A stretch of 64,000 nucleotides of DNA from Scilla litardierei (GCA_030789695.1 CM061142.1:796131258-796195257); one strand, 5' to 3'. Counted from the stretch's first letter, positions 1-11,306 are shown. Numbers and translations: made by a program. Notes: generated from the sequence alone by a model not told the origin.

Positions 1-2
1 TG

Positions 3-638
3 CATACCGGCGAGGAGGATGTGCGTGAGGACGAGGACACCACGACCACATACGAGTGGTCCGCTCCACATCCACCTCCACTGTCATCTCTGTTGCTGCT
101 TCTTCCTTGGTCTGTAGTCAACCACGAGGATGTCATTCAGGACATCGGGCAGATGGTGGAGCATGAGCATATCGTCGAGGAGGATGTGCATGAGGGCTTG
201 GATACGATGGTCCACTCTATAGAGCCCGAGTCACATCTACCTTTACCGTCGCTCTCCACTTCTTCTGCGGCTGAGCATCTACTGGAGCATATTGCCCCTA
301 TTCAGGGAGATTTTCATACTCACTCTCACTCCACTTTTGAGTCTCGCTTTTCACTTCCTATTTCTTTAGACTCGTATATATTTGACATACCATATCTCTC
401 GCAGGACACAAGATCTACTTCCCTTGAGGTATACTGCGGTGTGTCACCACCTGGAGAGCCACTTCTCATGGAGAGCGAGGATTTGGTCGTCGATAGTACA
501 GAGGATAGCGACCCATTCTCAGGGAGTATTCGTCACCCTTTTATTATTTTTCCATCTTATGTTGACGATTATCTCTGGGATACATTTATTTTGGGAAATA
601 ATTTCTTGACATGGACTAATGCACCTCATCCTTTGTAG
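3..638 (+). CDS. C-terminal part of an ORF in the env-like position (unrecognised)
   Basis: The frame is open from the window edge to the stop at 636-638, so the true start lies outside. The product is rich in Glu, Asp, His, Ser and Pro, with a repeated EEDV-type acidic segment near its start and a leucine run (LLLLLP) near residue 25 of the visible part. It has no zinc knuckle, reverse transcriptase or integrase motif. Its place, upstream of the 3' untranslated region and LTR, is where Athila elements carry an env-like or ORF3 gene. It does not visibly resemble the C-terminus of the ORF at 27958-29184. Function unknown. Confidence 0.5.
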   Translation, partial: HTGEEDVREDEDTTTTYEWSAPHPPPLSSLLLLLPWSVVNHEDVIQDIGQMVEHEHIVEEDVHEGLDTMVHSIEPESHLPLPSLSTSSAAEHLLEHIAPIQGDFHTHSHSTFESRFSLPISLDSYIFDIPYLSQDTRSTSLEVYCGVSPPGEPLLMESEDLVVDSTEDSDPFSGSIRHPFIIFPSYVDDYLWDTFILGNNFLTWTNAPHPL

Positions 639-2572
639 GTCACAGGTGGTTACCTACTAAGGATGCTTGGAGGTGCATTTCTTGGGTCCATTGGCACACG
701 TGGCACAGCGCTTCTGGCGGAGCCACAGAAGGAGCAGTTAGAGCAGCTATCTGCCCCACTTCAGATCTTGGATCCGCCTATGCTAAGGTGTATCCTAATC
801 CAGTAGTGTAAAAATTTACCGCTTTCTAGTCTTGATTTGAATAATCTCGTCTCCTCTCATTAGCAAGGGGAGCGTATCTAGGATTTGCTTTTGCATCTTA
901 ATAACCATTCATGTCGTGCCCTTCTATCATTTCACCCCTCATCCTCTTCCGAGGAGAACGAGCAGACTGTCTCTCCTGCATTCTGATTTCTTTCTTTTCT
1001 GATTTTCCCCTAGCATATTTCTGCATCACATTGATCATATCATTTTGCTAGCATTGTCATGTTCAGCTTGGGGGAAATCGACTTTTGTGTGCATTTTTTT
1101 CGTGTGTCGTCGTCGTGTGTTTGTGTCTTTGAGTCCTTTGTCGTGTTTTATATCTTTTATTCTGTATGTTTCTTTTTCTTTATTTTCCAGTTTCGTTCGT
1201 GTGCTTTTCGTGTTTTTCATTTTTTGTGTCGGTGTGTAACTCCCCCCCATTTTCATTGCCCTCCCGTATTCACTATTATTGCATTGAGAACAATGCAAGT
1301 TTCAGCTTGGGGGAGTCGCACTTCGTGCGTCATTTGTCTCTTTTTCTTCGTTATTTGAGTCGTTTTTCTCCGTATTTTTCTTTTTTTTCTTTTTCTTTTC
1401 TTCTTTTTATCTCTTTCTCCCAGAGATGCACCCTATGATGAATTGCCACGAAAATCACACGCACACCTTACACGGCTTCGATAATCACATTCACTAACCT
1501 CAGGATTTCGAGTTCTCTCACATTTCACGCATCGTGGGTCCACTTAGCTTTTTTGTGAGTCATGCGTCGTGCCTAGCTATTTGGTGTGCTTCTACTTTGT
1601 GATTTTACTTTATATACCCGTCCATGAATGACCCCTAGATTATCATGCTTCGATTTGAATATGCGGTATTTATTTTCCCTGTCTGCTTCTGCATGCTATA
1701 TATATAGCGGGTACTTCATTTCGCATGTGTCGGGATTCCACAAACAAGGACTAGGATAACCCATTTAGCCTATGCTCTGATTAGCGAGAAATATCTCCTT
1801 TGTCCAAGTGTTTAGAATCCGATTTCATTTTTATTTTACTTGGTGCAAATCCCCTCGTCGTGTACCGTTCTCCCACTTGGGAGAGTACACATGTAAATAT
1901 CCCAATTCCCAAAAATCCAAAAAAAGGAGAAAAGAAAAGAAAAACCCAAAAAGATGAGAAATGAAATGAAAAGAAAAAAATACAAATACCCATAAACCAA
2001 AAAAATTCCAGTGTGAATATTTTCCTACTTGCCGTGAATAAGGGGAAGGCGAGAATTTGCACCGAGTGTTCTACTCCACATCTTCTCAACCTCCATCGTT
2101 TTCGAAAACACTTGGCATAAGGACCTTCTAGCGATTACATAGGCTATAGTGTGGTGATTTCCTTAACCCTAGTTGTGGAGTCCATGACGCATGATATGTT
2201 TCGATTCTTGCTCTATTCTCATGCATGCTTGAGCTATATATTCACCGCTTTATTCGAATCGAAACGATATTTGGGTCTTTCTTTGGGTACATGTATATGG
2301 AGCTTTATTGCACATCGTAGATAGTGACACCGTCTGCTAGCACACGACCGCACTCACTCGCGCTTCACCGCGTGGGCCCACGACACTTGTCTGGACTCGT
2401 ACTCCTTGGTTTAGTGATGTGATTTGGCGTTTGATTGCTTGGTGTGTCGTTTTTGATTTTGTTGGCCCGGACGGGGGATCTAGGATATTGAGTTCTCTTT
2501 TTCTCTTTTTCTCTCTATTTTTCCTCTCCGAGCTCCTACTCTCGCTCGTCTTCCTCGAGGACGAGGAAGAGT
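639..2572 (+). other. Athila 3' untranslated region with repeated PPT-like tracts
   Basis: About 1.9 kb without a supportable gene. Two CAGCTTGGGGGA tracts at about 1063 and 1303 resemble the real polypurine tract at 2573. Pyrimidine-rich stretches (1090-1240, 1330-1420) and an A-rich stretch (1915-2010) follow. The same order of blocks recurs at 29190-30785 in the second Athila element, so this is an element-specific untranslated region. The small ORFs here are low-complexity. Confidence 0.75.
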
Positions 2573-2588
2573 TCAGCTTGGGGGATTT
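2573..2588 (+). other. Polypurine tract of the Athila-like element
   Basis: AGCTTGGGGGATTTT lies immediately before the LTR start at 2589, where plus-strand synthesis is primed. The same tract precedes the LTR at 30800. Confidence 0.75.
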
Positions 2589-2836
2589 TGACGTGCGTTT
2601 ATATTTCATATATTTGCGCACGTTTTCTTTCGCGTTTTTCCGTTATTTACCGTCGTCTTGTATTCGTTTTCTCGTGTTTTCTTGTTTTCTTTCACTTTTC
2701 CTTGTTTTTGGTATTTTGCAGGAATTTCTAGCATTTGGGATATAAACGGCGATATTATGAGTCCCCGGAGCAACGGGAGGAGTCACGCGTGATCCAGGGG
2801 GTCAAACGACCAAGATTGCCACTTTTCAGCCCCTAC

Positions 2837-3452
2837 CCGATCGGTTGGACACATCCACCCGATCAGGTGATGCACGCGTGCATGACCCAGACTGAAGTTG
2901 GAGCGAGGAGCAAAGTCAACCGACCGGTTCACCGACCGGTTCATCCCAACAGAGTTCTCGGGAAAATGGAGCTGAATTCCAACCGATCGGGTGACCTTCA
3001 CCCGATCGGTTCATCTGTAGCCGATTCCTCCGAAGGACGACTCGGTCACGCCACCCGCTCTCCTCTGCGCCCGGTTGAAGCTCCCGAAGCCCGATGGCCA
3101 AAGCAACAAGCGGCTCACCCGATCGGTTGATGTTTCAACCGATCGGGTGGCCTTTTCTTCCGCCTTTGCTCGCTGCTGATGCACTCATTGAAGATCTGCT
3201 ATCATTCCAGAAGGATTTTGGGTGATCTCTTATTTTTCTAGCGTCGGCATCATCGTTATCTTTCCAACGATAGGTCGCATGCCTAAATCCGATTTTTCTA
3301 GATTTTTCTGGAATTTTCCGAGCGCAGCTATGTGCTGAAATTGGCTGCTGTCTGAAATTTCACTTCAACCGATCGGTTGGGAGTCCAACCGATCGGTTGA
3401 AGTCAATTTCAGCAGTTTCGTGCTCTCTGTTTATTCCACCCGATCGGGTGGG
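2837..3452. promoter_or_regulatory. CCGATCGG palindrome array in the LTR (U3)
   Basis: About nine copies of ACCGATCGGT, CCCGATCGGG or ACCGACCGGT variants lie here, several as inverted pairs such as AACCGATCGGGTG facing CACCCGATCGGTT at about 2980-3012. The array stops about 50 bp before the TATA box at 3501. A regulatory role is inferred from position and from the same arrangement in other elements of this window. Confidence 0.6.
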
Positions 3453-3500
3453 CCTGTTTTGACAGTTCTGAACCCGAACCAAGAGGGTTTTTGAGGGTTT

Positions 3501-3508
3501 TATAAATA
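3501..3508 (+). promoter_or_regulatory. TATA box of the Athila LTR promoter
   Basis: TATAAATA followed by GAGG lies immediately after the palindrome array, as at 22270 in the other Athila copy. The transcription start is expected about 30 bp downstream. Confidence 0.65.
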
Positions 3509-4572
3509 GAGGTTGGGGGCACGACTTGGAGACTTCTTCCACCATTTTTCCAGCAACTTTTCCTCCCATTTCTTGGGAGTTTTAGATTAGGTTAGATTAG
3601 GTTTTCTATTGTAATAAATATTGTATTGGATTGAAGATTCAAACTCAAGATAAGTATTTCTTTCTCTTGTTCTCCATTTTTTTGTGTTGTATTTGTTTTG
3701 CTTCATGATGAATGTTTGTATGTCTTTTGTGTTGTTTGTTTATATGTTTTTCATCACGGAGTAGTATTGATGAACCCTAATACGGGTTAGGGTAGGATTG
3801 ATGCTTGGGTTGTTTCATTTGGCTTGGTTGCATGGCACGTGTTCGATGAAATGTGTCAATGGGGATTTCTAGCAATCTGGGTCCAATTCGTACGGCAACA
3901 CACTAGTTGTGTTGGGGGTTGGGGTCCGGTGCTTGTCCAGTCAAGATCCGCTTCGCTGTATTGCTAGAAATCACATTTGACCTATTTGGCCATTAGGGTT
4001 ACGCGGGGGTGTTTCATTGTCATTGGCAGGAGAAAGACCGCCTTTGACCGTCGGGCCAAGGGGGAATAAACTTGGCGGTTGATTCCCTAGCCACAGCTCA
4101 CGCCCCTAGTGTAGACATGGAGTCCTCGCGCGTGGGAACGGCTTGGACGAAGTGTTGGGAGTTATCATTGTGGCCTTAATGCTCCCGGTTGCGGAAGGTG
4201 TTAATGGACATGGGAATGCCCACCGTCCGGAATCGGGTAGGCCTAGCGTGCTTGGCACCAACCGGAATATCGGGCCACGGACGCTAGGTACCACCTTTTG
4301 GGGCAATGTCTCACCCTGGGTCAAGTCAAATGCCTAGTGTCATGAATGCTCTAGCCCGTGTTAGCGGGGATTCTTTTCGTGTCTTTTTTATTTCTTTCTT
4401 TTATTTCTACGCTTCCACCCATACTATCCGCGTAGCTAGCACACAACCTAGGCGAGGCTAGTAGCCACTCAAGCCATCCACCTCCCTGAGTTCGATAAAC
4501 CCGCACCCTACACTAACCGTGCACTTGCGGTAAAACGACACCACGCCCAAACCGTAAACAGGGCGCCGGTCA

Positions 4573-4950
4573 GAATCCCTCTTCACGACGCTATCAAGGA
4601 AAGATGGAGGGACGGTTATTCTTGGAGATGGAAAGAAGTGCAAAATCTTGGGTAAAGATAACATTGAATCTTCAAATATTGCAGGTGGCTTGGATGGACT
4701 GGAGATAAACACTAGCAATTCTAATGAGCAAGAGAACAACAATGATGGTGTACCAAAAGAAGCAAAAGCTACTACGTTATCACAAGATCTCCGTAAGGAT
4801 TGGCGCTTCAAGAAGGATCATCCAAAGAAACAAATCCTTAGAGACACGACGGAAGGTATACGCACTAGAAGTAGCTTTAATTTGATGGCCCTTAAACCAA
4901 AAACAATTTTGCTTCATTCGAAGGGAGTTGGGGATTATGTCACTAATTGA
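4573..4950 (+). pseudogene. pol: Copia pol fragment, integrase to reverse transcriptase linker
   Basis: The frame open to 4948-4950 contains LRKDWRFKKDHPKKQI followed by TEGIRTRSS. This is the conserved linker of Copia polyproteins just before reverse transcriptase (the pattern W-R-x(3)-DHP-x(4)-I-x-D-x(3)-G-x-RTRSS). Upstream residues are Asn- and Glu-rich, as is usual in the integrase C-terminal linker. Reverse transcriptase should follow directly, but the frame ends after about 20 residues and no such domain is found downstream. The apparent ATG at 4648 is internal, not a real start. Confidence 0.7.
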
Positions 4951-6149
4951 GCATTAGCACGCATATCCACGCACATACACATGCTTAAATATTGTTCCTA
5001 AGCCACACATTATTTCATCTTCACGTGGGTTTGGTCATTCTTTGTATGTGCATGCATGATCGTTATTACTATTGTTGATTTTGGTTGAGAATTTGATATG
5101 AACCTTGTTAGACATCTTAGAAACATTAAAATGTTTTTGATGATGATGCACCATATTATTGTAAAATCCCCATGATTGAATTATTAATGAAAAAGTGAAA
5201 CTCGTAAGCATGCCAAATTGTACGAATCAAATAGATTGATTGAGTCTTATAAATTATGGAGACAATTGGATGTGCTTAGATTCTAAAGTTTCTGAATTTA
5301 TATTTTATCCTTACAATTGTGTGCGCTTAAGTCTCTATGGAAAATCATTTAGTAGGAGCCGAATATGTCGATGCCTTCATGTGTCACTATTCTGAGACAC
5401 CAACATTGTAATTAAAAAAAATGCAATGAGCATTCATATATATTAAAAAAAGGGGAAATATCAAAACATTTTCAAATATGATATATTTGATACCGGCGGC
5501 TAGTAACCGGATTTCGGGGGTTTGTTGAGCAAAGCGTATGAAATATGGTAGATGAAGTAACCACTTAGCGCATCTCAATTCCAAAGGACCCGTAATTTAA
5601 CATCATGGTATCCCTTGTTTGGTGTTTCCCTACATATTACTTATTGATTATTCCATAGCAACGAAAGCTCACAAAATATATTAGATAATCTTATACTTTC
5701 ATCTCTTAAGTTTCTAAGCACCCTTCATATTGTCAAAGTGTTTCCATAATACAACATCTTTTTGTTATATTTCTTACAACGACCGTATGCTTTCAATGCT
5801 CATGACATCTGTTATACTTTAAGTTCGTGGGGAAAACGCATTAATATGAGCATCGTTATCAATTGCTTGTTTCTTCGATATGCTAAAATTGTTTCATGTC
5901 TCATTCTTAACCTCTTCAATTTATTTTTGTGATCTTTTCGATTAATGGCAAAAGGGGGAGAGTAGAAAAATGAATGCGAAAAATAATGCACAAGGGAGAG
6001 GTGCACATTTTGAGGGGGGGAGCATGTCACAACTTTTCATGAGAGCACATCGATAGGGGGAGCTTTGTATGATGTTTATAATCATGTGCACTATATGACT
6101 TGCTCTTTAATATCATTTCTCAATTTTTCCAGACTTGTTTGCCATCATC
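4951..6149 (+). other. Copia remnant 3' untranslated region
   Basis: AT-rich, with no supportable gene. Purine tracts AAAAGGGGGAGAG (about 5949), GAGGGGGGGAG (about 6013) and AGGGGGAG (about 6054) precede the real polypurine tract. Such repeated tracts are also seen in the SIRE-like element at 19829-20124. Confidence 0.6.
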
Positions 6150-6163
6150 AAAAAGGGGGAGAT
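6150..6163 (+). other. Polypurine tract of the Copia remnant
   Basis: AAAAAGGGGGAGAT directly precedes the LTR start TGTTGGCC at 6164. Confidence 0.75.
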
Positions 6164-7922
6164 TGTTGGCCTAGTTAGTCTACTAACTAGGTCGTACGAT
6201 TTAATTTTGATGATGAAAAACAAGTCGTGCGACTAACATACTTTATTAAGTGATTACAGGGAGCAAAGCGCAAAATAAATTTTATTTGCAAGAGGAAGAG
6301 TATAAGAGGACAATGGTGCAAAAAGGAAACAGTCTTACATTATCAACAATGAAGATGAAGTTGTGGATTGGATATTCAAGGGATTTTCTACTTGAATTCA
6401 AACTCCATGTTCTCATCCAAAACAGGCGGTATCTTCAATCACAAAATCTTTTTGATGCAACAACATTTTTCAAAAAAAAAAGAAAATAAGGCTCACGCAC
6501 AAAAAATCCTTACTGCCGCATAGTTCAAATTATTTTAACTGACGAATTTTTTTGACATGCGGTATCTTCAAACACAATTCCTTTAAGCCTGCCGACTTTT
6601 TTAACTTCCACATTCCTTTTTGAGTTTGATGGTTTTTTGATCTCATCTAATTATTAGATGATGCATTCTTATAAAAAAAAGGAACAGAACACAAAAACAT
6701 GAAGTGGAACGCACGCAAAAAAAAAATAGTTATTAGCGTTCTCCTTTTTGTAGTGCTTCTTATTTTTTTTTAACACACGCACCCAATGGTTTCCTTTTTT
6801 TTTTGTGATTCTGAGTTTTAATGCTAGCACAAATTTTCAAAGGCCATCTCTTTTGATCATTAAACATTTTTGTGCTCAAGTTGCCATCTTTTAATCATTA
6901 ATCATACTGTGCTCTTCCTCAACAAAAGAACGCACAGAGGATTTTTTTTGGTCGTGTGTCATTTTTTGTGCGCGGCTCCTCTGCCAAAAATATTACGGCA
7001 CGCATTCAATTGTTCTTGTGCTTTCTCTTAATTTTTGCAGTGGCTACTTCCAAACATTGAGGAGCAAATCACATGTCCATCTTCTTCTTGCTGATGCAAA
7101 GAGAAACTCACGGCTTGTGCAACGGCAGATCTCAAGGGAGGATTTCTATCGCGCAGTCGAATTCGTACGTACATATCTCCTGATCCAGATGTCGGATCGA
7201 CTCGCCATTCGCACCCACGCGACCACATCTTCATGCTCTTCGCAACGGTGATAGACTCATTTCCTTAGTTCTCATAATCATACAAAGTTCAGGCGTTTTT
7301 CTAAAGATTCGTCACTGCAGATTTCAGATTCACGCATCCGACTTCGTATGCTCATATCTCAAGATCCAGACGTCGGATCGACGAGCCGTTTACGCCCACG
7401 CGACCACATCTTCATGCCCTTCGCAACGGTGATAGTCTCCATTGCTCAATCCACAGGATCATACTCAGTTCGGACGTTTTACTACAGATTCGTCACTGCA
7501 GAATTCAGATTCGCGCATCCGACTTCCGAAGACTATATCTTCCAATCCAGACATCGGATCAGCGAACCGTTTGCGCCCACGCGATCACGATCTCACAAAA
7601 TTTATCACGGTGATATCTCTCTGATTTTTCACCGTAGTATTAAAGCTATTTGAATCTGTTTTAGTTGTGAGATTGTATTGTGAATAGCTTTACTCTGAAG
7701 CTATCTCTGCGCTTTAACTCTTGAATTATATTTGTACGGTGAGATCACTACCCGTAAGTGTGATCAGTTTTATTGAGTGAAATCCTCATAGGTCTTGGGG
7801 TCGGAGTTTTGGCGGGGAGCCACTCCGTTAAAAATATCTTTGTCTGATTATCTCTGTGATTGTGATTGTTTTTAAAATTTGTGCCACACACCCTATTCAC
7901 CCCCCCTCTAGGGTGTTTTTCA
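6164..7922 (+). repeat. 3' LTR of the Copia remnant
   Basis: The LTR is 1759 bp, starting TGTTGGCCTAGTTAG after the polypurine tract. The end at TTTTTCA (7922) is chosen because CACCCCCCCTCTAGGGTG, a typical Copia LTR-end block, lies just before it. The matching 5' LTR is outside the window, so the right boundary is less certain than the left. The first 30 bases form an inverted repeat around CTAGTTAG-TCTA-CTAACTAG. Confidence 0.7.
7160..7625. repeat. Three tandem units of about 180 bp in the Copia LTR
   Basis: Each unit contains GATCCAGAYGTCGGATC, then CGCCCACGCGACCAC and a CAACGGTGATA end (about 7180, 7360 and 7540). The third unit is the most diverged. The core GATCC...GGATC is itself an inverted repeat. 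Confidence 0.7.
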
Positions 7923-7957
7923 GAAGGTTCATAGAGCTTATCTGATCATGGGTCTAT

Positions 7958-8375
7958 GGATACTTCTGGATCCTAAGTTTAAGAGTTCTTGCCTCGTTAA
8001 AACCTTTGCCATGGAAAACCCAGTGGGAAAACCAGTGGCTAAGGGAAAAGAGTACAAGTCTCTATAACTTCTCCTGATTGATGGATATCACTAGAGGTGG
8101 ATGCTTCTGGATCCTAAGTTAGGGATAACTGCCTCATTAAAACCTTTAGCTATGGAAAACCCAGTGGAAAAAACCAATAGCCAAGGAAAAAGAGTACAGT
8201 TTTCCATAACTTCCCCTGATTAGTGGGAGTATTTAGGGGGTGGATACTTCTGGATCCACAGTCAATGAGGCTGCCTCGTTAAAACCTTTAGCTATAGAAA
8301 ACCCAGGGAAAATACTAATAGCCAAGGGGAAAGAGTACAACACTACATTTGAATCCCCCTGATCTGTACAAGCTG
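7958..8375. repeat. Three tandem units of about 142 bp
   Basis: Units start near 7958, 8099 and 8242. Each begins with GGATACTTCTGGATCC and includes a CTCGTTAAAACCTTT block, then a GAAAACCCAGTGG block and AAGAGTACA. Blocks of this kind are common in plant Copia LTRs, but I cannot prove the assignment. Confidence 0.7.
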
Positions 8376-8439
8376 CAGGCTTGCAGATCTCCTAGGCAAC
8401 TATACATCAATATCTTACAGTGTTCCGATAATAAGTACA

Positions 8440-8665
8440 AAGTACATGGCATTGCTCGCCTATACAAGACATCGCTCATCTATACAAGTATCGCTCATCT
8501 ATGGCAGCTACTGAATCTGAGGGAGGTCTTCTGAAGAGGAGTGGTCTGTAGAGTACAAGGCATCTCTCACCTATACAAGACATCGCTCATCTATACAAGT
8601 ATCGCTCATCTATGGTAGCTACTGAATCTGAGGAAGCTCTTCTGAAGAGGAGTGGTCTGCAGACT
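8440..8665. repeat. Two tandem units of about 111 bp
   Basis: The copies start near 8440 and 8551. Both share CTATACAAGACATCGCTCAT and GAGGAGTGGTCTG, with a few substitutions. Confidence 0.7.
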
Positions 8666-9139
8666 CGGTAGGTAGCACCACATCTCTGACCCAGTTGTCA
8701 CTGTGTCTGTGAGGTACTACAGGACCTGGCTGTGCGTACTTATGATTTGCTTCTTGGATTTATGTGCCTCTCGGGATGGCGGGATTGATGTTGCCTTGGA
8801 AGCATGCTTTGCTGGTCTCCAGGAGTTGGTCGCTTCTTTGTTGCAGTCATCGCGATGATCTGTAACCTGTATCTGCAAATACATTTAACATGTTGGATGA
8901 TCCTTGACCCTTGGAGGTAGTGCAGAAGCTACATATCTCTGGTCCAGTGGTGCGCTGCAGGCGCTGCACTGTATCTGGTTAAAGGGTTTACTGCCAGATA
9001 AAGGAGTGTACAAAAGACATTTGAGTAAGGCACTTCGGGACCTAGGATATCCTTCCCCTCTTCCAGCGAACGGAAGGGGTCTTAATGTGCATCCATACAA
9101 CCAGTTGGTGTATTATTGGATAGCAATTATCCATGTTTC

Positions 9140-9412
9140 TTCATCAACTGGATGATTATTTATCTGCTGGATGATTATTCATCTGCTGGATGATTATTCA
9201 TCTTCTGGATGATGGTTTCATCTGCGGGATGATTGTTCATCTTCAGGATGATGGTTTCATCTTCGGGATGATTATTTATCTTCAGGATGAAGGTTTCATC
9301 TTCGGGATGATAATTCATCTTCAGGATGATTATTCATCTTCAGGATGCTGGTTTCATCTTCAGGATGATAATTCATCTTCAGGATGATGATTTCATCTTC
9401 GAGATGATAATT
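9140..9412. repeat. Minisatellite of TTCATCTTCAGGATGAT units
   Basis: About thirteen units of 19-21 bp alternate so that two units span 39 bp. Each unit is a small palindrome, ATCATC-TTCA-GGATGAT or a variant with a TTCT, TGCT or TTCG loop. The open frame over it is a by-product of the 39-bp period. Confidence 0.85.
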
Positions 9413-9554
9413 CATAAGGGTATGTTGTCACATCATCCATAGCAACATAGCCTAAAACTATCTTTGCCAATCGCATGGGTTTCGTAATCATGACCAGGGA
9501 GCCTGATGCATCAGTTTAATTAATTTTGTAAGTGAGTTAAGCTCATCTTACATG

Positions 9555-9559
9555 GTTAC
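9555..9559. other. Target duplication GTTAC, left copy
   Basis: GTTAC precedes the LTR start at 9560 and recurs at 42375-42379 after the 3' LTR end. This proves the two LTR ends belong to one insertion, despite 32.8 kb of separation. Confidence 0.9.
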
Positions 9560-9969
9560 TGTTGAGTATTGATCCTCCAGATTTGGTTTTGATGATGAAC
9601 AAACATAAATATCGTGAACTAACTCTTTGTGAGCGCAGTTATGGAGATCGTCGCCAAAATTCTACGTATATCAAAAGCGACATCTCAAGACTTCTCAATG
9701 CGTGTGATCGTGTGCCTGAAGCTTCGTTGAAGCTCTAGGAGCATTATTTAAGTCAAGAGTTTCGGATTGAAGCTTTGAAGACGGTTCGTCTAGTTTAATT
9801 TATAGTCTTCTAGCTTCTTTTCATAGAATGTTAAGCCTTGAGTAGGTCTTACATTATAATCTTCATAACGCTCATATCTTAGAGCTAGGATTATCTTAGA
9901 AGCCCATAGAAACTTTCCCGAAGCTTCACGCTTCATTTCGCGGCTTCTGGTGCATGTTAGTTGGTTCAA

Positions 9970-10492
9970 GAAGAAGAACCAACCGACTAGATTGTCATCT
10001 AGTCGGTTAAGAATTCTTCTTGAACCGACTAGATCTCCTTGCTCAATTCAGCCTCTTCAATGTTGACCAATTAGTCGGTCCAAGAAGGTTCACTGACCGA
10101 CTAGTTGTCAAACTAGTCGGTTTGGCATCCTTCTTAGACCGACTAGTCATATATTCATTTTCACAACCTATCTACTGTTTACTCATTAGTCGGTCCAAGA
10201 ACATTTATCAACCGACTAGTTGAGAAACTAGTCGGTTGGAATTTGTTCTTAGACCGACTAGTTCTCTTGTGTTCAGCTTATTGTTTTTCAACTCTTAGTC
10301 GGTCAAAGAACACTCACCGACCGACTAGTTGTCAAACTAGTCGGTTGGCAAGTCTTCTTAGACCGACTAGTTCTAACCTCCTGAACTATCTTTCTTGGCT
10401 GTCAACCTCTTACTCGGTCCAAGAAGAATCACCGACCGACTAGTTGTAAAACTAATCAGTCAGTGATCCTTCTTAGACCGATTAGACTGCTT
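9970..10492. promoter_or_regulatory. Five-unit GACCGACTAG/CTAGTCGGTC array, LTR U3
   Basis: Each unit of about 85 bp has outer arms TTAGTCGGTCCAAGAA and TTCTTAGACCGACTAG, and inner arms ACCGACTAGTT and AACTAGTCGGT around a 3-4 base loop. Almost the whole unit can fold into one hairpin. Spacers of 25-35 bp separate units, for a period near 115 bp. The array ends about 60 bp before the TATA box. Binding of a host factor is inferred, not shown. Confidence 0.75.
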
Positions 10493-10552
10493 CAGAAATA
10501 GATCCGTTGGAGCATTAAATGCACGAATTTTCCCTCTCTCTTCTCTCTATCC

Positions 10553-10560
10553 TATATAAT
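10553..10560 (+). promoter_or_regulatory. TATA box of the SIRE-like 5' LTR
   Basis: TATATAAT in a CT-rich context lies just downstream of the inverted-repeat array. The same sequence is at 21118 in the 3' LTR. Confidence 0.6.
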
Positions 10561-11281
10561 CTTCTGATGCTTCTTCATAGCATTCAAGGTTGATATTATT
10601 GAGACTTTGAGAATCAAAGAGAGCATTTAATTCCTATTTCCAAGCTCCCTCTCTTCCCAAGAATCTCTCCCTCACTCTTATTACTCAAGAGAGATTCTCA
10701 TTGATTGTGAGCTACTCAAGCTAGGAGCTTGAACTCAAGCCACCAACTTCTCCCTATCCACCTATTACTGGTCATCTTGGTGGAGCTAGGGTTTGGTGCT
10801 TGCTTCTTCACCAAAATCCTTCTTGCCCTAAAATCGTAAGTTTTATTCAAGGCATCGGATTTTGTTGGTAAGTGTTTATTGTTTCATTTACTTTGTTATT
10901 GCAAATTTTTCTCTCGGTTGTGAGAGAAGTGTGTGATCCCGGTTTGTGGGAGTCACATTTCGTTTTGTGCATGATTTGATCTTGCAGAGGTTTTCTACAA
11001 GAATTTCATAGTGCAAAGCTTGGGTTAGAGGATTCTAACTCAAGTAGCCGGAGGGGATCCGGGTGTTTGGGACGTAGGATCACCGGAAACAAGTCGGGGA
11101 GACTTGGGTGGATCCGAACCCGTTACATCGCTTGTTTACACTTGTTTTTGATTGTTGTCTATTTTCATTTCCGCATTGTTGGTTGAGTTTGCAAGATAAT
11201 TAGGAATTATACTCTTGATTATTTTAAAGTACTATTCACCCCCCTCTAGTACTTGTGCAGTAGCTATCAGGGCATTACATT

Positions 11282-11296
11282 TGGTATCAGAGCCAA
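11282..11296 (+). other. Primer binding site, initiator tRNA-Met
   Basis: TGGTATCAGAGCCAA starts two bases after the LTR. It is the classic complement of the plant initiator methionine tRNA 3' end, used by most plant Copia elements. Confidence 0.9.
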
Positions 11297-11306
11297 GTTT
11301 GTAGCT

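Larger units (their letters stand above)
1..4572 (+). mobile_element. 3' portion of an Athila-like Ty3 retrotransposon
   Basis: The left edge of the window cuts this element, so only the tail of its last ORF, its 3' untranslated region and its 3' LTR are seen. The LTR begins TGACGTGCGT, the same start as the Athila element at 21644, and ends GCGCCGGTCA like that element. The sequence after 4572 is Copia pol, so this Athila copy had inserted into a Copia element; its 5' end and left target duplication lie outside the window. Lineage is inferred from LTR similarity to the copy at 21644-42164, which has an aspartate-tRNA primer site and Athila pol. Confidence 0.85.
2589..4572 (+). repeat. 3' LTR of the left Athila-like element
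   Basis: The LTR is 1984 bp, with TG at 2589 and CA at 4571-4572. The start matches 21644 and 30800, and the end matches 23203 and 42164. It contains a CCGATCGG palindrome array (2837-3452) just upstream of a TATA box at 3501. It then holds a 'gcgggggtgtttcattgtcattggcagg'-like block around 3995-4080 that is also present in the other Athila LTRs. Its sequence differs substantially from the 21644 copy, so it is a related subfamily rather than a recent sister. Confidence 0.85.
4573..7922 (+). mobile_element. 3' remnant of a Copia retrotransposon
   Basis: The remnant begins abruptly where the Athila LTR ends, inside the linker between integrase and reverse transcriptase. It then runs through an untranslated region and polypurine tract into an LTR at 6164-7922. 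No reverse transcriptase or RNase H is present, so these domains were deleted before or after the Athila insertion. Confidence 0.75.
7923..9554. other. Left flank of the nest: older repeat-rich element, no gene
   Basis: This stretch and 42380-46336 were contiguous before the SIRE-like insertion at 9560. It carries three tandem-repeat blocks, described separately, and no coding capacity. The CTTCAGG-centred palindromes at 9140-9412 recur on the far side of the nest, supporting one original element. Its class is unresolved; a Copia relative is possible. Confidence 0.5.
9560..11279 (+). repeat. 5' LTR of the SIRE-like Copia element
   Basis: It starts TGTTGAGTATTG and ends GGGCATTACA. The 3' partner starts TGCTGAGTATTG at 20125 and ends at 42374. 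It contains five inverted-repeat units (9970-10490), then a TATA box at 10553. A CACCCCCCTCTAGTACTTG block lies near the end. The two LTRs differ at scattered positions, so the insertion is not brand new. Confidence 0.9.

Noticed and set aside
2735..3130. 131-codon ORF with repeated PVHRPVH-type peptides
   Set aside because: It is the translation of palindromic CCGATCGG array DNA in an LTR.
9190..9387. ORF with repeated HLQDDGFIFGMI peptides
   Set aside because: The frame is created by a 39-bp minisatellite period; no gene context.
9970..10492. CRISPR-like array of palindromic repeats and spacers
   Set aside because: The units are nested inverted repeats with variable arms, spacers are shared between LTR copies, there are no cas genes, and the setting is a plant LTR.
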